The notes below the pieces were generated by a model. The model saw only the letters and a program-made list of their open reading frames with translations, did no database searches and had not been told where the DNA came from. Below are positions 33,109 through 46,000 of a DNA stretch of 64,000 bases, piece by piece. The first letter of the stretch is position 1. Every line of letters starts with the position of its first letter. This DNA is from Dama dama (lineage: Eukaryota; Chordata; Mammalia; Artiodactyla; Cervidae), in contig NC_083703.1 of NCBI RefSeq assembly GCF_033118175.1, forward strand, positions 82,303,001 through 82,367,000, read 5' to 3'. Made by a program: the position numbers and the translations under genes.

Positions 33109-33892
33109 GCATTTTGACTATCTTTATTGGATTTTTATATATCCACATCATTGAGGGGAATGGTGCCCAATTCAAGTCTAGACAACTAATTTATTCAAAA
33201 TATATTAAAAGTTTACATTGAAACTTTTATTGACAGTATGATGTCATTGATGTTTTATTGCCTATATCTAGAGTGTCAGAAATATTGTCACTTTTCATTT
33301 ACAAATGTAGAACCCACCTGACATGCCTCAGGGAAAGGAACATGAAAAGCTTTTGTTTAGTGGCCCAAAACCTAGATAGATACAATTTTGTTCTTGTCAA
33401 TCATATCTCAATAAAGCTGGTGAAAAAAAGAATCTGTGCTTTCATAAAATCCAATAGACTCATTTATCCCTATTCTTGTCAAAGGCATATTTTCATAAAC
33501 ATTCCCACACTCTAAATCTTGGAGGAGCAGAATATTAACTAGTTCTATTTTTTTTCTAATCACTGGCTCATTTAACATGAAAAAGTAAATGACATTCATA
33601 TCTTTATGCTGCTTTTTCACTAAAACTGTAAAAGAAAAAGGCCTTAGGTATCATAATGTGCGGCAGGAATGATTAGATGGATGCAAATACTCGCTTAATC
33701 ACCAAAGAAAACCTCTTTGGGGTCTGCATGGCCTTCTTTATAGTGGCAATAAAGACCACGGGATATTTTGGCATAAATTTTTCACTAAAGGCATTAATGA
33801 GATGCACAATGGATGGCTAGCCTTTCACTTCTGGATTTTAAAAAGATGATCTGTGCTATGATTCTGTTTATCCAAAGAAAGACTTAAAAAGT
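33109..33892. other. Unassigned A/T-rich sequence
   Basis: No gene or named repeat seen. Confidence 0.5.
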
Positions 33893-34190
33893 ATTGTTCA
33901 GTTGCTAAGTCTTGTCCAACTCTTTGCCATCTCATGGACAACTGCATGCCTGGCTCCTCTGTCCTCCACTATCTCCTGGAGTTTGCTCAAATTCATGCCT
34001 GCTGAGTTGGTGATGTTGTCTAACCATCTCATCTGCTATCGCCCCCTTCTCCTTTTGCCTTCAGTCTTTGCCAGCATCAGGGTCTTTTCCAATGACTCAG
34101 CTCTTCACATCAGGTGGCTGAAATTTTGGAGCTTCAGCATCAGTCCTTCCGATGCATAGTCAGGGTTGGTTTTCTTTAAGATTGACTTTT
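33893..34190 (-). mobile_element. BovB 3' end (diverged)
   Basis: 'attgttcagttgctaagtct' to 'agggttggttttctttaaga' follows the BovB 3' end in reverse with many substitutions. Confidence 0.85.
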
Positions 34191-34535
34191 AAGTAATAAG
34201 TTTCTGATGAATTTTTGTTTAATAGGTGACTAAGAGAATGACATAAAACAACTCAGTAGCTGAAATATAATCATTGATAAGCACAGAGTGCTTTGCTGTT
34301 ATCTTTGGTTAGGCTTCCCAGCAGACAGATTCTGTGATGGAGATAAAAAGAAACTTATCACAGTGTCCTTCTGCGAAGGAAGAGGATAACTGAGAAGAAG
34401 AGATGGGTTGTGAGGAGCCACGGTGAAGGTCTGGGCCAACCCCATGGGGCCACTGCAGCTGAACTGGGGCGTTTGTATTTCTCTCTTGACCAATCCTTGC
34501 ATGCGGGCTGCCTGGGAAGGAGCCGTCACCTTGAA
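34191..34535. other. Unassigned intergenic sequence
   Basis: Nothing recognisable. Confidence 0.5.
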
Positions 34536-34716
34536 AGTGAAAGTTGCTCAGTCGTGTCCGACTCTTTGCCACCCCATGGTACAGTCCATGGAATACTCCA
34601 TGCCAGAATACTGGAGTGGGTGGCCTTTACCTTCTCCAGGGGATCTTCCCAACCCAGGGATCAAACCCAGGTCTCCCATATTGCAGGCAGATTCTTTACC
34701 AGCTGAGCTCCCAGGG
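34536..34716 (-). mobile_element. Bov-tA SINE
   Basis: 'gctcagtcgtgtccgactct' to 'ctttaccagctgagctccca', close to consensus and therefore fairly young. Confidence 0.92.
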
Positions 34717-35049
34717 CAGCTGGGCAAGGCAAATTCTTTCAGTTGAGGCATTTCAAACAGCCTCTACATATCTGGGTTTCTTCCTCTCCCCACCCCAGTG
34801 TCTCTACCAAAGCAGCTGGCTGTAGGTCCCTTGGGAGGATGACAAGAGGAGTGGGTGGTGGCTGGGGCCGGGTTCTTCCTCCCAGGCACCTAGCCTCTTC
34901 TTCAACCAAATGAGCTGTCCTCTGAACATTGGCTTTCTTGCAGAAGCTGGGGAAAGGACCGTAACGTTTATTGAGGCGGCTTCTCTCAGCTCCTGGTGCT
35001 CTGCGCATCTTTTGACGGTGTGCACACAGCAGCACACCTGGGGGGAGGC
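34717..35049. other. Unassigned sequence between two SINEs
   Basis: I see nothing recognisable. Confidence 0.5.
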
Positions 35050-35254
35050 GTGCCTAGTCATTCAGCTGTGTCCAGCTCCTTGTGACGCTGTGGGCTTCAG
35101 CCCTCCAGGCTCCTCTGTCCATGGAATTTTCAAGGCAAGAATATTGGTGTGGGTTGCCATTTCCTCCTCTGGGGGATCTTCCCAACCCAGGGATGGAACC
35201 TGCATCTCCTGCATTGGAAGGTGGGTTCTTTACCACTGAGCTGCCTGGGAAGGA
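35050..35254 (-). mobile_element. Bov-tA SINE
   Basis: 'cctagtcattcagctgtgtc' to 'accactgagctgcctgggaa'. Confidence 0.92.
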
Positions 35255-35458
35255 CTTCCCATCAGTGTGGATGCAGGGACAGGCTCTATTAATTATCTCC
35301 GTCACTGGGTCTGGCCCTCTGGCTGCCTCGCTGACCTGCCACTCATTTCCGTGCTCCTGTTCATCTGGCCTCTATAGTTTTAGGGTCCCACTGTTCCTGT
35401 CTTTACTGACCCCGCTAAATAATGACATCTCCCACCATTAGCCATGGTCTACAGAGAA

Positions 35459-35663
35459 TGGGCTTCCCTGGTGGCTCAGATGGTAAAGAATCTGCCTGCA
35501 GTGTGGGAGGCCCGGGCTTCATTCCTGGGAGGGGAAGATTCCCTGGAGGAGGAAATGGCAATCACTCCAGTGTCCTTGCCTGCGAAGTCCCCTGGACAGA
35601 GAAGCCTGGCTGCAGTCCATAGGGCTGCAGAGAGTCGGACACGACTGAGCAACTAACACTCAC
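35459..35663 (+). mobile_element. Bov-tA SINE with TSD
   Basis: Head 'gggcttccctggtggctcag', end 'gacacgactgagcaactaac'. Perfect direct repeats 'acagagaatgg' flank it (about 35450 and 35663), which fixes the boundaries and suggests recent insertion. Confidence 0.95.
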
Positions 35664-36291
35664 AGAGAATGGACACTGACCTTTGTGATGAGGATGTTTC
35701 TCCAGCAACACATCCCCCCGCACCTGGGTAAAGCGCGGGTCTTTCTCGGCTCCCATGGCAGTTATCGAGTGGGTTTTCCAGACGCACAGGATGTGCCCGT
35801 CCCGCTTCCCGCTGAGCCTTTCAGTCCCCTCCTGCGGCATCTGCCCTGGCCCGGGGCCCTTGCTGTGTGCCTCTGTTGCTCCTAGCTGCCCCCTGGGAGT
35901 GCGTGCAGGGCATGGTTGGACCCTCTCTGCCAATTTCTGTGCTTAACAAGGTGAGCCTTTGAAACAGCCCCCACCTGTCACCAGTCTCTTCCATCAGAAG
36001 CCCAGGTGGGCTGCACGGGGCTAGCTGCAGGACCGCCCCAGCTGATGCCCAGATGTTGGCTGGATGGAGCTCTCCAATAGAGACTGCAAGGGAGGATTCC
36101 CTTGCCAGGTCCTTCATGAGATGGAGACTTTAGAAAATGTGTTGGAAAAATTCTGGATTCAAGTGTTTTTGTCCCTGAGGTTGTGGTTCTGGCCGGACCT
36201 TCCTCCCTTCCTCCTTTCCTCTTTCTTTTCCTGTTCGTAACTTACCCAGGAGAATCTGCCAACTGTCTTTGCAGTGTGTGACTGATGGTGT
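35664..36291. other. Unassigned intergenic sequence
   Basis: No gene seen; short overlapping open frames on both strands are not supported. Confidence 0.45.
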
Positions 36292-36663
36292 CTGTCACTT
36301 CAGTCGCTCAGGCGTGTCCGACCCTTTGCGACCCCATGGACTGCAGCAACCCAGGCCTCCCTGCCCATCACCAACTCCCAGAGCTTGCTCAAACTCATGT
36401 CCATGGTGTTGGTGATGCCATCCAGCCATCTCATCCTCTGTTGTCCCCTTCTCTTCCTGACTTCAATCTTTCCCAGCATCAGTCTTTTCCAAGGAGTCTG
36501 TTCTTCGCATCAGGTGGTCAAAGTATTGGAGTTTCAGCTTCAGCATCAGTCCTTCCAATGCATATTCAGGACTGATCTCCCTTTAGGATGGACTGGTTTG
36601 ATCTCCTTGCAGTCCAAGGGACCCTCAAGAATCCTCTCCAACACCACAGCTCAAAAGCACCTT
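36292..36663 (-). mobile_element. BovB 3' end
   Basis: 'tcacttcagtcgctcaggcg' to 'tctccaacaccacagctcaa'. About 345 bp left of the BovB at 37008-37968, which is in the opposite orientation. Confidence 0.92.
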
Positions 36664-37007
36664 GCGACCTTTAAAGCCTCTTAATTTTGCTTTTAACTCT
36701 AACTCCCTAGGAGGTCGCCCTTGTGTCTGCATGAATTTATATCAGCCAGCAATCGCATAGAGTTTATGCTCACTTCAGCTTGAGTCAGTAAGACTTCCAT
36801 CTCTACCCATGGATTTGTTTCTAGGAGAGGCACATTCAAGGTTCACAAAGGTTTCACTTCTGCCCTAGAGTTCAGTTTCTAACGGGTTCTTTCAGATCTC
36901 CTGTGCAAATGTTGCCTCCTCAGTGTGTGGCTGGCATGGGCCCCTCCAGGCTCCATTGCTTATATTTGCATCCTCAGCCTAGAATATTCTGCCCTGACCT
37001 TGAATCA
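36664..37007. other. Unassigned spacer between two oppositely oriented BovB copies
   Basis: Nothing recognised. Confidence 0.5.
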
Positions 37008-37968
37008 GTTAGAACTGAACATGGAACAACAGACTGGTTCCAAAAAGGAAAAGGAGTACGTCAAGGCTGTATATTGTCACCCTGCTTATTTAACTTATAT
37101 GCAGAGTACATCATGAGAAATGCTGGGCTGGAGGAAGCACAAACTAGATTCAAGATTGCTGGGAGAAATATCAATAACCTCAGATATGCAGATGACACCA
37201 CCCTTATGGCAGAAAGTGAAGAAGAATTTTCATCAAGAGCCTCTTGATGAAAGTGAAAGAGGAGAGTGAAAAAGTTGGCTTAAAGCTCAGCATTCAGAAG
37301 ACTAAGATCATGGCATCCGGTCCCATCACTTCATAGCAGAAAGATGGGAAAACAGTGGCAACAGTAGCTGACTTTATTTTTCTGGGTTCCAGAATCACTG
37401 CAAATGGTGATTGCAGTCATGAAATTAAAAGACGCTTACTCCTTGGAAGGAAAGTTATGACCAACCTAGACAGCATATCAAAAAGCAGAGACATTGGCAA
37501 CAAAGATCCGTCTAGTCAAGGCTATGGTTTTTCCAGTGATCATGTATGAATATGAGAGTTGGACTATAAAGAAAGCTCAGCACTGAAGAATTGATGCTTT
37601 TGAACTATGGTGTTGGAGAAGACTCTTCAGAGTCCCTTGGACTGCGAGGAGATCCAACCAGTCCATCCTAAAGGAGAGAAGTCCTGGGTGTTCATTGGAA
37701 GGACTGATGTTGAAGCTGAAACTCCAATACTTTGGCCACCTCGTGGGAAGAGTTGACTCATTGGAAAAGACCCTGATGCTGGGAGGGATTGGGTGCAGGA
37801 GGAGAAGGGGATGACAGAGGATGAGATGGCTGGATGGCGTCACTGACTCAATGGACATGGGTCTGGGTGGACTCTGGGAATTGGTGATGGACAGGGAGGC
37901 CTGGCGTGTTGCAGTTGATACAGTTGCAAAGAGTTGGACACGACTGAGTGACTGAACTGAACTGCACT
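37008..37968 (+). mobile_element. BovB LINE, reverse-transcriptase palm to 3' end
   Basis: RTE-type reverse transcriptase relic. The frame at 36903-37247 holds 'GKGVRQGCILSPCLFNLYAE' and an intact-looking NNLRYADDTTLMAE active-site motif, then a frameshift near 37230. The thumb and C-terminal parts follow in broken frames, ending 'gagtgactgaactgaactg'. The upstream endonuclease and finger parts are missing (5' truncation). Of the four BovB copies here that span the YADD motif, only this one keeps it intact. Confidence 0.94.
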
Positions 37969-38747
37969 GCCCTTGTGTCCTCAGAAGGCTGTATTATCCC
38001 CAGGAGGCTGTACCCAGTGGCCGGCCCCACCTGCCCCACTGTTCCGTAGTCACTGCTGACGTCATGGCTGCTGACTTGGCCACAGCCTAGTGCTCCACAC
38101 AGCAGAAGCACCTTCCATCCGGGCAGAGAAGCTGCCAGTCTCCATGATCTGTCACATTGCGCGAAATCTGTAAGCCTACCAAGGTGGGAGCAGGCCCATC
38201 TAAATCCCCACTGTTCAAATCAAGAGTTGAGCATATTTTTCACAATTCACCACTTCTCAGATTGTCATGTGATGTCGATTGACTGCGAGAACACATAAGT
38301 TGTTGTGTTTACTTGTCCATCTCTCTAGCTGCTTTGTGGGGAGAGGATTTGCCAGCTCTGTGCTTGATCGTGGTTCAGGTTTGGGAGACTTCTTTTAGAA
38401 TCTGTGATTTCTCTCAGATTAAATTAGAGCCAGTTCAAATTACTTAAAAGCAGAGAACCATAATGAATAGAACTAGGCTTGTTTCATGAGGCAGCATGTC
38501 AGAAATACACTTTGCTTTGCTCATTTCATAAAGTTTTACAAAGTGCTTTAGATGAAGGACTTTTGCCTTCTCTTCAAATACATGCAGGTGAATTCTTAAC
38601 TAAAGAAATCAGGAAAATCCTAAAGGAAGCTCCATGGTGAGATTAAGTATCTGCTTCTGTTAGTTCACAGGCACTGTTGACTGAGGGCCCTGTTTTTGTC
38701 TGAGAACTCTGGCGATGTGAGGGTTTGAGCATGGTTAGAGAGGCCTG
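37969..38747. other. Unassigned intergenic sequence
   Basis: Nothing recognisable. Confidence 0.5.
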
Positions 38748-38872
38748 GTACAGGACTTCCGTGGTGGTCTCGTGATTAAGACTTGTGCTTTCCCTGTTGT
38801 GGGTCCAAGTTTGATCCCTGGTCAGGTCAGGGAACTAAGATCCTGCAAACTACTCAGCAAGGGGGAAAAAAC
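38748..38872 (+). mobile_element. CHR-type SINE (short form)
   Basis: 'aggacttccgtggtggtctc', 'gtttgatccctggtcaggtc' and a closing 'gggggaaaaaa' A-rich end. Confidence 0.75.
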
Positions 38873-41591
38873 ATTCCAAGTGTGAGAATGCAAACCAGAT
38901 AACAACTGCAGGCCAAAAGTGATATTTGAAGCCCTATTTGAAAGGCTAACTTATGAGAATGCTTAATACTGGAAACAAAATATTTGGCAATGTCTCCACA
39001 ACTACTTAATTTGAGAAGGAAGTGTACACCATTCTTTCTAAAATGCAGTCTGGGAAGAAGGCACCTCCATTTCCTCAGAACATTAGAAGCAGGGTTTAGA
39101 GGCTGGTTTGAGACTTTACAAAGGCTCCAGTGGTGGGGTGGGCTGCTTCCTGCTAGCAGAGGAGTTTGGGCCCCCTACACCTCCCATCGGAGCTCCGGCA
39201 ACAATCAGGTGTGTACTTAACAGCTTGGGGAGGGCAACAACTTGGACTGGATTTAAATAGCAATGACCTTTGAGTAGAATTATATGTCCATTTACCAGGG
39301 CACTCAAAAGGCAAATGGGAAAAATCTAAAATAATTCACTTGAGTCCCTTCCTTTTTGTTTAGCAAATTAAGCATAATTATGTGTCTAGACATGATGAAA
39401 AACATTCCTTCCTTCACAGATTTGTATCTGAGCTCTGATGCTCTTGAAAGTCCACCAGAAGTTCCTTTTCTTTGCCAGGAAGGTCAGCATGTGTAGAAGA
39501 ATCATTGTTTTAATGGTTCTATAGAAAAACATGAGTGGTTCTTCTCTGAATCTAAACAAGATTCTTCCTCTGAGGAACAATCACGGAGGGGTCAGACCCC
39601 TTCCTGGCTGCCCTTTAACGAGCCGCGTGAGAGGACTCTTCAGAGAACGCTCGCTCTGCAGCTGGGGCTTCAGTGGTCTTCCTGGTCTTGCACAGAGAGT
39701 ATAGATGTAGTCCTCAGATGAACTTCCGTGGGCACTTCCGTATTCTAGAATGTAGTAATGCTTGGGCTTGTGAGTGGGGCAGGAGGTAATGGTAATACAC
39801 AGGCACCTCTTTAATCTCTCTTACAGTTTCTCCCAGGCGTCAGCTCCTTCTGACACAGTCACAGTATCTGCAGGCTAAGCTTCAGCCCCCAGTTGTGTCT
39901 ACAGCAGTGCGGTATTTCCTGTGAATGTTTTGGAAAGGATGAAAGTAGATTCATGATGAAAACCAGTGCTGAAAGGCCCAGTTTATTTTGACTCTTACAG
40001 ATAAGAGTGAGTGTGTATGTGTGCGTTTCTGACCCTGTCTGTCTGTGTGTGTGTGTTAGGAAATGGTTAAACTCTGGTCAGTAGGTAAGGCAAACATCTC
40101 ATCCAATCAAAATTACCCTTGAAAATGTATCTCAGAATAACCACGACTGCCAGTTTTCCTCTGGTGTTGGAATAGTTGCTCTTGAGTTGAACACCGGATG
40201 AAGTAGGTAAATTGTGTTTAGGGACCAAAGCAAATGAACGGCTTATCTTTAAACATTAGAATCATTGGCACACAGTGCAAGGGATAAAAGACTGAGGCCA
40301 GAGGAGGGAAATCATCACTCACGCCTCCCGCATCCTGCTTGCTTTAGGGCTGCCAGGAGCAAAATATAGCCACCACAATTTAAATTAGCCCTTTATCTCA
40401 TTTTAATTATTATTTTAAAATTAGCTGCTAAGCACACATAGATGAATTGTATTGATTTAAATATGTGTGTTGTGCCTACATGATATATTCATAGTAAACC
40501 GCACACACACACACGCACACACACTTTGGAATAGTGGTGATACATGCGTGTTAGCTTCCACATTCTCCTAAAATTATTTTTCCCCAGGGACCATGGAAAA
40601 ATACCAGCTGACTGAGACATCTTTGAGAATCTTCCCCTACTAAACATGCAGCTCTAAAGTTCTCCTCTATTAAAGCAAGTTCATCAAGGGGATGTTGTCA
40701 GGAATTCTTTAATCAGTTAGGTACACTATCCTGTCCCTTGAGTTACCCTGATGATTTGAATGGTTTGATTTCCACAAGATTTGAAATTGCATATAAAATA
40801 GGACGGTGAGGGGAAACCCTGGGAGGAAGTCAAGGATACTTTCAGATGCCAGATGAAAAGCGGTGATAGACTCCCTCAAGTAATCAACACTCAGCTTTGT
40901 TTGGAACACAATTGATCTTGTCAGGGCTAAAAACCCATCTGCCTGCACTGTTGATATCCCCAACAAGGAAGAATAATTAGAAAATTCCTTAATTAGTGTT
41001 CCATTTAATCTTCCATTGTCAAGGTAAACACTTTGATTAAAGTAAGTAGCACTCAGGAGTAACTGCAAACCTATTTGAATTTCCATAAACTTATTTAATT
41101 TTCTTGTCTTTCACCATCTCAGGCAATATTGCCCTTCCTGAGGCTTGCAGGAACAGGCAAGGATCTTCAGCAAAGCAAGTGAAGTGTTGGTTTTCACCAG
41201 GATTGGAACCCAGAGGAGCAGACTGTCAGTCTTTCTTCTCTGCTGAATATACAGACGAGTTCAGAAGCCATCTTCAGGGTGCTCCTGCTAGCAGGGTCCG
41301 CCTTCAGGGACCGTGAAACTTCCTCTGTGGGCCACACGGGGGTCACTGGGGACTCTAATGCAGGGCACATTCCTGAGCCCACTGTTGGCTTTTGGTTCCA
41401 TCATTGGGTGGTGGTAGAGTCCAGGTATCTGAATTTCTATTTCCCCAGGAATTCTAAAGCAGAGATACTAGTTTTTCACTCTACCTCTGACTCCTGTTTA
41501 CCATATTACAACTAATACTTGATGGTAGAGTTTGGGCAAAACCAGCTTTGGGAATCAGCTGTTACTGTTGGAAAGCCCCTAACTTAGAGAT
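38873..41591. other. Mostly unassigned intergenic sequence
   Basis: The longest stretch without a clear transposon in the window. It holds a GT-rich patch at 40008-40060 and a CA repeat (listed). Open frames such as 40709-41086 (125 codons, -) show no recognised domain. No gene is supported, though an exon of an unknown transcript cannot be excluded by eye. Confidence 0.4.
40503..40526. repeat. CA dinucleotide repeat
   Basis: Short CA run with one CG interruption. Confidence 0.85.
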
Positions 41592-41808
41592 ATTGTTGTT
41601 GTTTAGTTGCTAAGTTTTGTCCAACTGTGCGACGCCATGGACTGTATAGCTTGCCAGGATCCCCCCTCCATGGGATTTCCCAGGCAAGAATACTAGAGTG
41701 GGTTGCCACTTCCTCCTCCAGGGAGACTTCCTGACCCAGGGATTGAGCCCACATCCCCTTGCATTGGCAGGCGGCCTGTCTACTGCTGAGCACCCAGCAG
41801 CCTAGCTT
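41592..41808 (-). mobile_element. Bov-tA SINE
   Basis: 'ttgtttagttgctaagtttt' to the reversed, diverged head 'ctgctgagcacccagcagcc'. Confidence 0.88.
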
Positions 41809-41837
41809 AGAGCTGTAAGTCCCACTGACCTTATATT

Positions 41838-42172
41838 GGGGCTTCCCTGGTGGCTCAGCTGATAAAGAATCCGCCTGCAATGCAGGAGACCCCTGTTCAA
41901 TTCCTGGGTTGGGAGGATCTCCTGGAGAAGGGATAGTCTACCCACTCCAGTATTCACGGGCTTCCCTCATGGCTCAGATGGTAAAGAATCCACCTCCAGT
42001 GCAGGAGACCTGGGTTCAATCCCTGGGTCAGGAAGATCCCCTGGAGGAGGGCATGGCAACCCATTCAAATATTCTTTCCTGGAGAATCTCCATGGACAGA
42101 AGAGCCTGGTGGGCTGCAGTTCATGGGGTCGCAAAGAGTTGGACACAACTGAGCGACTAAGCACAACACACT
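41838..42172 (+). mobile_element. Dimeric Bov-tA SINE
   Basis: A head plus central part (41838-41957, ending 'cccactccagtattcacggg') is followed directly by a complete copy (about 41957-42172, ending 'gagcgactaagcacaacaca'). Head-to-head-tail dimers of this form are a known Bov-tA configuration. Confidence 0.9.
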
Positions 42173-42199
42173 GTTATCTTTTATCTGCTTTCTTGATTT

Positions 42200-42470
42200 T
42201 AGCCTCTTATTCATTCATTTGTTAATTCTTGATCACTTACTATGTGCAAAGCAGTTTTAGGTGCTGGGGATTCAGGAGTGAAAAACAAAAATATTGATAT
42301 CATCAGGGGCTTATATTCAAGTGAATGGAGACACTCAAGGAAGAAGTACCCGCGTCTTTAGAACATCCAGAGTGATGAATACCATGGAGAAAGTTAAAGC
42401 AGGGGTCAGGAGGAAAGTGTGGGAGGTAGGTTCTGATTGTTAAGTGGATTGACTTGGCAGCTGACCAGTT
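42200..42470 (+). mobile_element. Ancient mammalian repeat (family not assigned)
   Basis: 'tcacttactatgtgcaaagc', 'ttaggtgctggggattcagg' and 'cttatattcaagtgaatgga' share layout with 26450-26850 and 56290-56570. Confidence 0.45.
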
Positions 42471-42601
42471 AGGTCTCTGAATGAGTTGCCCTTGTGGCTG
42501 GGACTACTCCATTCACTTAAGCGTTGCATTCTGCTGGAAAGTAAAGCCAACAGAGGGGAAAACAGAGGGAGAGAAACTGGCTCAGGCAACTTTGCCACAG
42601 C

Positions 42602-43004
42602 CCCTGAGTTCAACCATGCCTCTATTTTTTTAATTTGTTTTATTGAAATGTGGTAGGTTTGTAATGCTGTGTTAGTTTCTAGTGTACAGAAATGTGATTC
42701 AGTTGTAGGTACACATAACAGGTTGCGTCCGCGAGCCCCGAATTCCCAGTCTATTCCTCCCGAAGCCCTCCTCCCTGTTGGAAACCACAAAGTCTGTTCT
42801 CTCTGTCTGCAAGTCTCTCTGTTTCATAGATAAGTTCCTTTGTGTCGTAGCTTAGATTCCACATGTAAGTGATATTGTATGATATTTGTCTCTGACTTAC
42901 TTCATTCAGTAAGTGAATGATAAACGATGATCTCGAGGTCCATCCATGCTGCTCTAGTGGCATTGCTTCATTCCCTTTGTGGCTGAGCAGTATTCCATAT
43001 ACTA
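42602..43004 (-). mobile_element. Older L1 3'UTR
   Basis: 'attgaaatgtggtaggtttg', 'ctgtctgcaagtctctctgt', 'ccacatgtaagtgatattgt' and 'tggctgagcagtattccata' follow an antisense L1 3'UTR subfamily different from the next element. It ends abruptly where the next L1 begins. Confidence 0.75.
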
Positions 43005-46000
43005 CTTTTAAAATTTAATTTATTTATTTTAATTGGAAAATAATTTTTTCTTTACAATATTGTGGTGGTTTTTGCCATTCCTCGACATGAATCACCCAAG
43101 GGTGCTCATGTGTCCCCCCCGTCCTGAACCCCCCTCCCACCTCCCTCCCCACCCCATCCCTCTGGGTTGTCCCAGAGCACTGGCTTTGACTGCTCTGCTT
43201 CATGCTGGTCATCTGCTTTACATATGGTAATATACACGTTTCAGTGCTGTTCTCTCAAATCATCCCACCCTTGCCTTCTCCCACAGAGTCTGAAAGTCTG
43301 TTCTTTACATCTGTGTCTCATTTGTTGCCTTGCATATAGGAGTTTTGTTACTGTCTTTCTAGATCCCATGTATATGCATTAATGTACTGTATTGGTGTTC
43401 TCCTTCTGATTTACCTCACTCTATAATATGCTCCAGTTTCATCCACCTCATTGGAACTGACTCAACTGTGTTCTTTCTTATAGCTGAGTGATACTCCATT
43501 GTGTATATGTACCACAGCTTCCTTATCCATTCGTCTGCTGATGGGCATCTAGGTTGCTTCCATGTCCTGCCTATTATAAACAGTGCTGCGATGAACACTG
43601 GGGTGCACGTGTCTCTTTCAGTTCTGGTTTCCTCGGTGTGTATGCCCAGGAGTGGGATTGCTGGGTCATATGGCAGTTCTATTTCCAGTTTTTTAAGGAA
43701 TCTCCACACTGTTCTCCATAGTGGCTGTACTAGTTTGCATTCCCACCAACAGTGTAAGAGGGTTCCCTTTTCTCCACACCCTCTTGAGCATTTATTGTTT
43801 GTAGACTTTTAAATGGGGGCCTTTCTGACCAGTGTGAGATGATACCTCATTGTGGTTTTGATTTGCATTTCTCTGATAATGAGTGATGCTGAGCATCTTT
43901 TCATGTGTTTGTTAGTCATCTGTATGTCTTCTTTGGAGAAATGTCTGTTTAGTTCTTTGCTCCACTTTTTGATTGGGTTGTTCTTTTTTCTGGTATTGAG
44001 CTGCATTAGCTGCTTGTATATTTTGGAAATTAATTCTTTGTCAGTTGTTTCCTTTGCTATTATTTTCTCCCATTCTGAAGGCTGTCTTTTCACCTTATAG
44101 TTTCCTTCATTGTACAAAAGCTTTTAAGTTTAACTAGGTCCCATTTGTTTATTTTTGTTTTTATTTCCATTACCCTGGGAGGTGGGTCATAGAGGATCCT
44201 GCTGTGATTTATGTCAAGAGAGTGTTCTGCCTATGTTTTCCTCTCTGGTCTTACATTTAGGTTGTTAATCCATTTTGAGTTTATTTTTGTGTATGGTGTT
44301 AGAAAGTGTTCTAGGTTCATTCTTTTACAGGTGGTTGACCAGTTTTCCCAGCACCACTTGTCAAAGAGATTGTCTTTTCTCCATTGTATATTTTTGCTTT
44401 CTTTGTCAAAGATAAGGTGTCCATAGGTGTGTGGATTTATCTCTGGGCTTTCTATTTTGTTTCATTGATCTATATTTCTGTGTTTGTGCCAGTACCCTAC
44501 TGTCTAGATCATTGTAGCTTTGTAGTATAGTCTGAAGTAAAGAAGGTTGATTCTTCCAGTTCCATTCTTCTTTCTCAAGATTGCTTTGGCTATTCCAGGT
44601 TTTTTGTGTTTCCTTACCAATTGTGAAAAGACTTGTTTTAGTTCTGTGAAAAATACTCTTGGCAACTTGATAGGGATTGCATTGAATCTATAGATTTCTT
44701 TGGGTAGTATATTCATTTTAAGTATATTGATTCTTCCAATCCACATACATGGTATATTTCTCCATCTATTTGTATCCTCTTTGATTTCTTTCATAAGTAT
44801 TTGATAGTTTTCTATATACAGGTCTTTTGTTTCTGTAGGTCAACTTTTTCCTAAGTATTTTACTTTTTTGTTGCAATGGTGACTGAGATTGTTTCCTTAA
44901 TTTATCTTTCTGTTTTTTCATTGTTAGTGTATAGGAATGCAAGGGATTTCTGTGTATTACTTTTATATTCTGAAAGTTTACTGTATTTATTGATTAGCTG
45001 TAGTAATTTTCTGGTGGTGTCTTTAGAGTTTTCTATGTAGAGGATCATGTCATCTGCAAACATGAGAGTTTTAAATCTTCTTTTCCAATCTACATTTCTT
45101 TTATTTCTTTTTCTTCTCTATTACTGTGTCTAGGATTCCAAAACTATGTTGAATAGTAGTGGTGGGAGTGGGCACCCTTGTCTTGTTCCTGATTTTAGAG
45201 GAAACACTTTCAATTTTTTGCCATTGAGGATAATGTTTACTGTGGCTTTGTCATCTGTGGCTTTTATTATGTTGAGGTATGTTCCTTCTATGGCAGCTTT
45301 CTGGAGAGTTTTGTTTTTTTTTTTTAATCATAAATGGATGTTGAATTTTGTCAAAGGCTTTCTCTGCATCTATTGAGATAATCATATGGTTTTTTATCTT
45401 TCAATCTGTTGATATGGTGTATCACATTGTTTGATTTGTGAATATTGAAGAATCCTTGCATCCCTGGAATAAAGATAGCTTGGTCATGATGTATGCTCTT
45501 TTTAATATGCTGTTGGTAGTGTTTGCTAGAATTTTGTTGAGGGAGGATTTATGCATCTATGTTCATCAGTGATATTAGCCTGTAGTTATTTTTTTGTGTG
45601 GCATCTTTGTGTGGTTTGGTGTTAGGGTAATGGTGGCCTCATAGAATGAGTTTGGGAGTTTACCTTCCTCTGCAATTTTCTGGAAGAGTTTGAGTAGGAT
45701 AACTGTTAGCTCTTCTCTAAATTTTTGGTAGAATTCCCCTGTGAATCCATCTGGTCCTGGGCTTTTGTTTGTTGGAAGATTTTGATGACAGCTTCCATTT
45801 CCATGCTTGTGATGGGTCTGTTAAGATTTTCTCTTTCTTCACAGGAGGAGAAGGGGATGACAGAGGATGAGATGATTGGATGGCTTCACCAACTCAATGG
45901 ATATGAGTTTGAGTGAGCTCTGGGAGTTGGTGATGGACAGGGAAGCCTGGCGTGCTGTAGTCCATGGGGTTGCAAAGAGTTGGACACGACTGAGTGACTG

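Noticed and set aside
40709..41086. 125-codon minus-strand frame in repeat-poor DNA
   Set aside because: No recognised domain and no start or splice context; not enough to call an exon.
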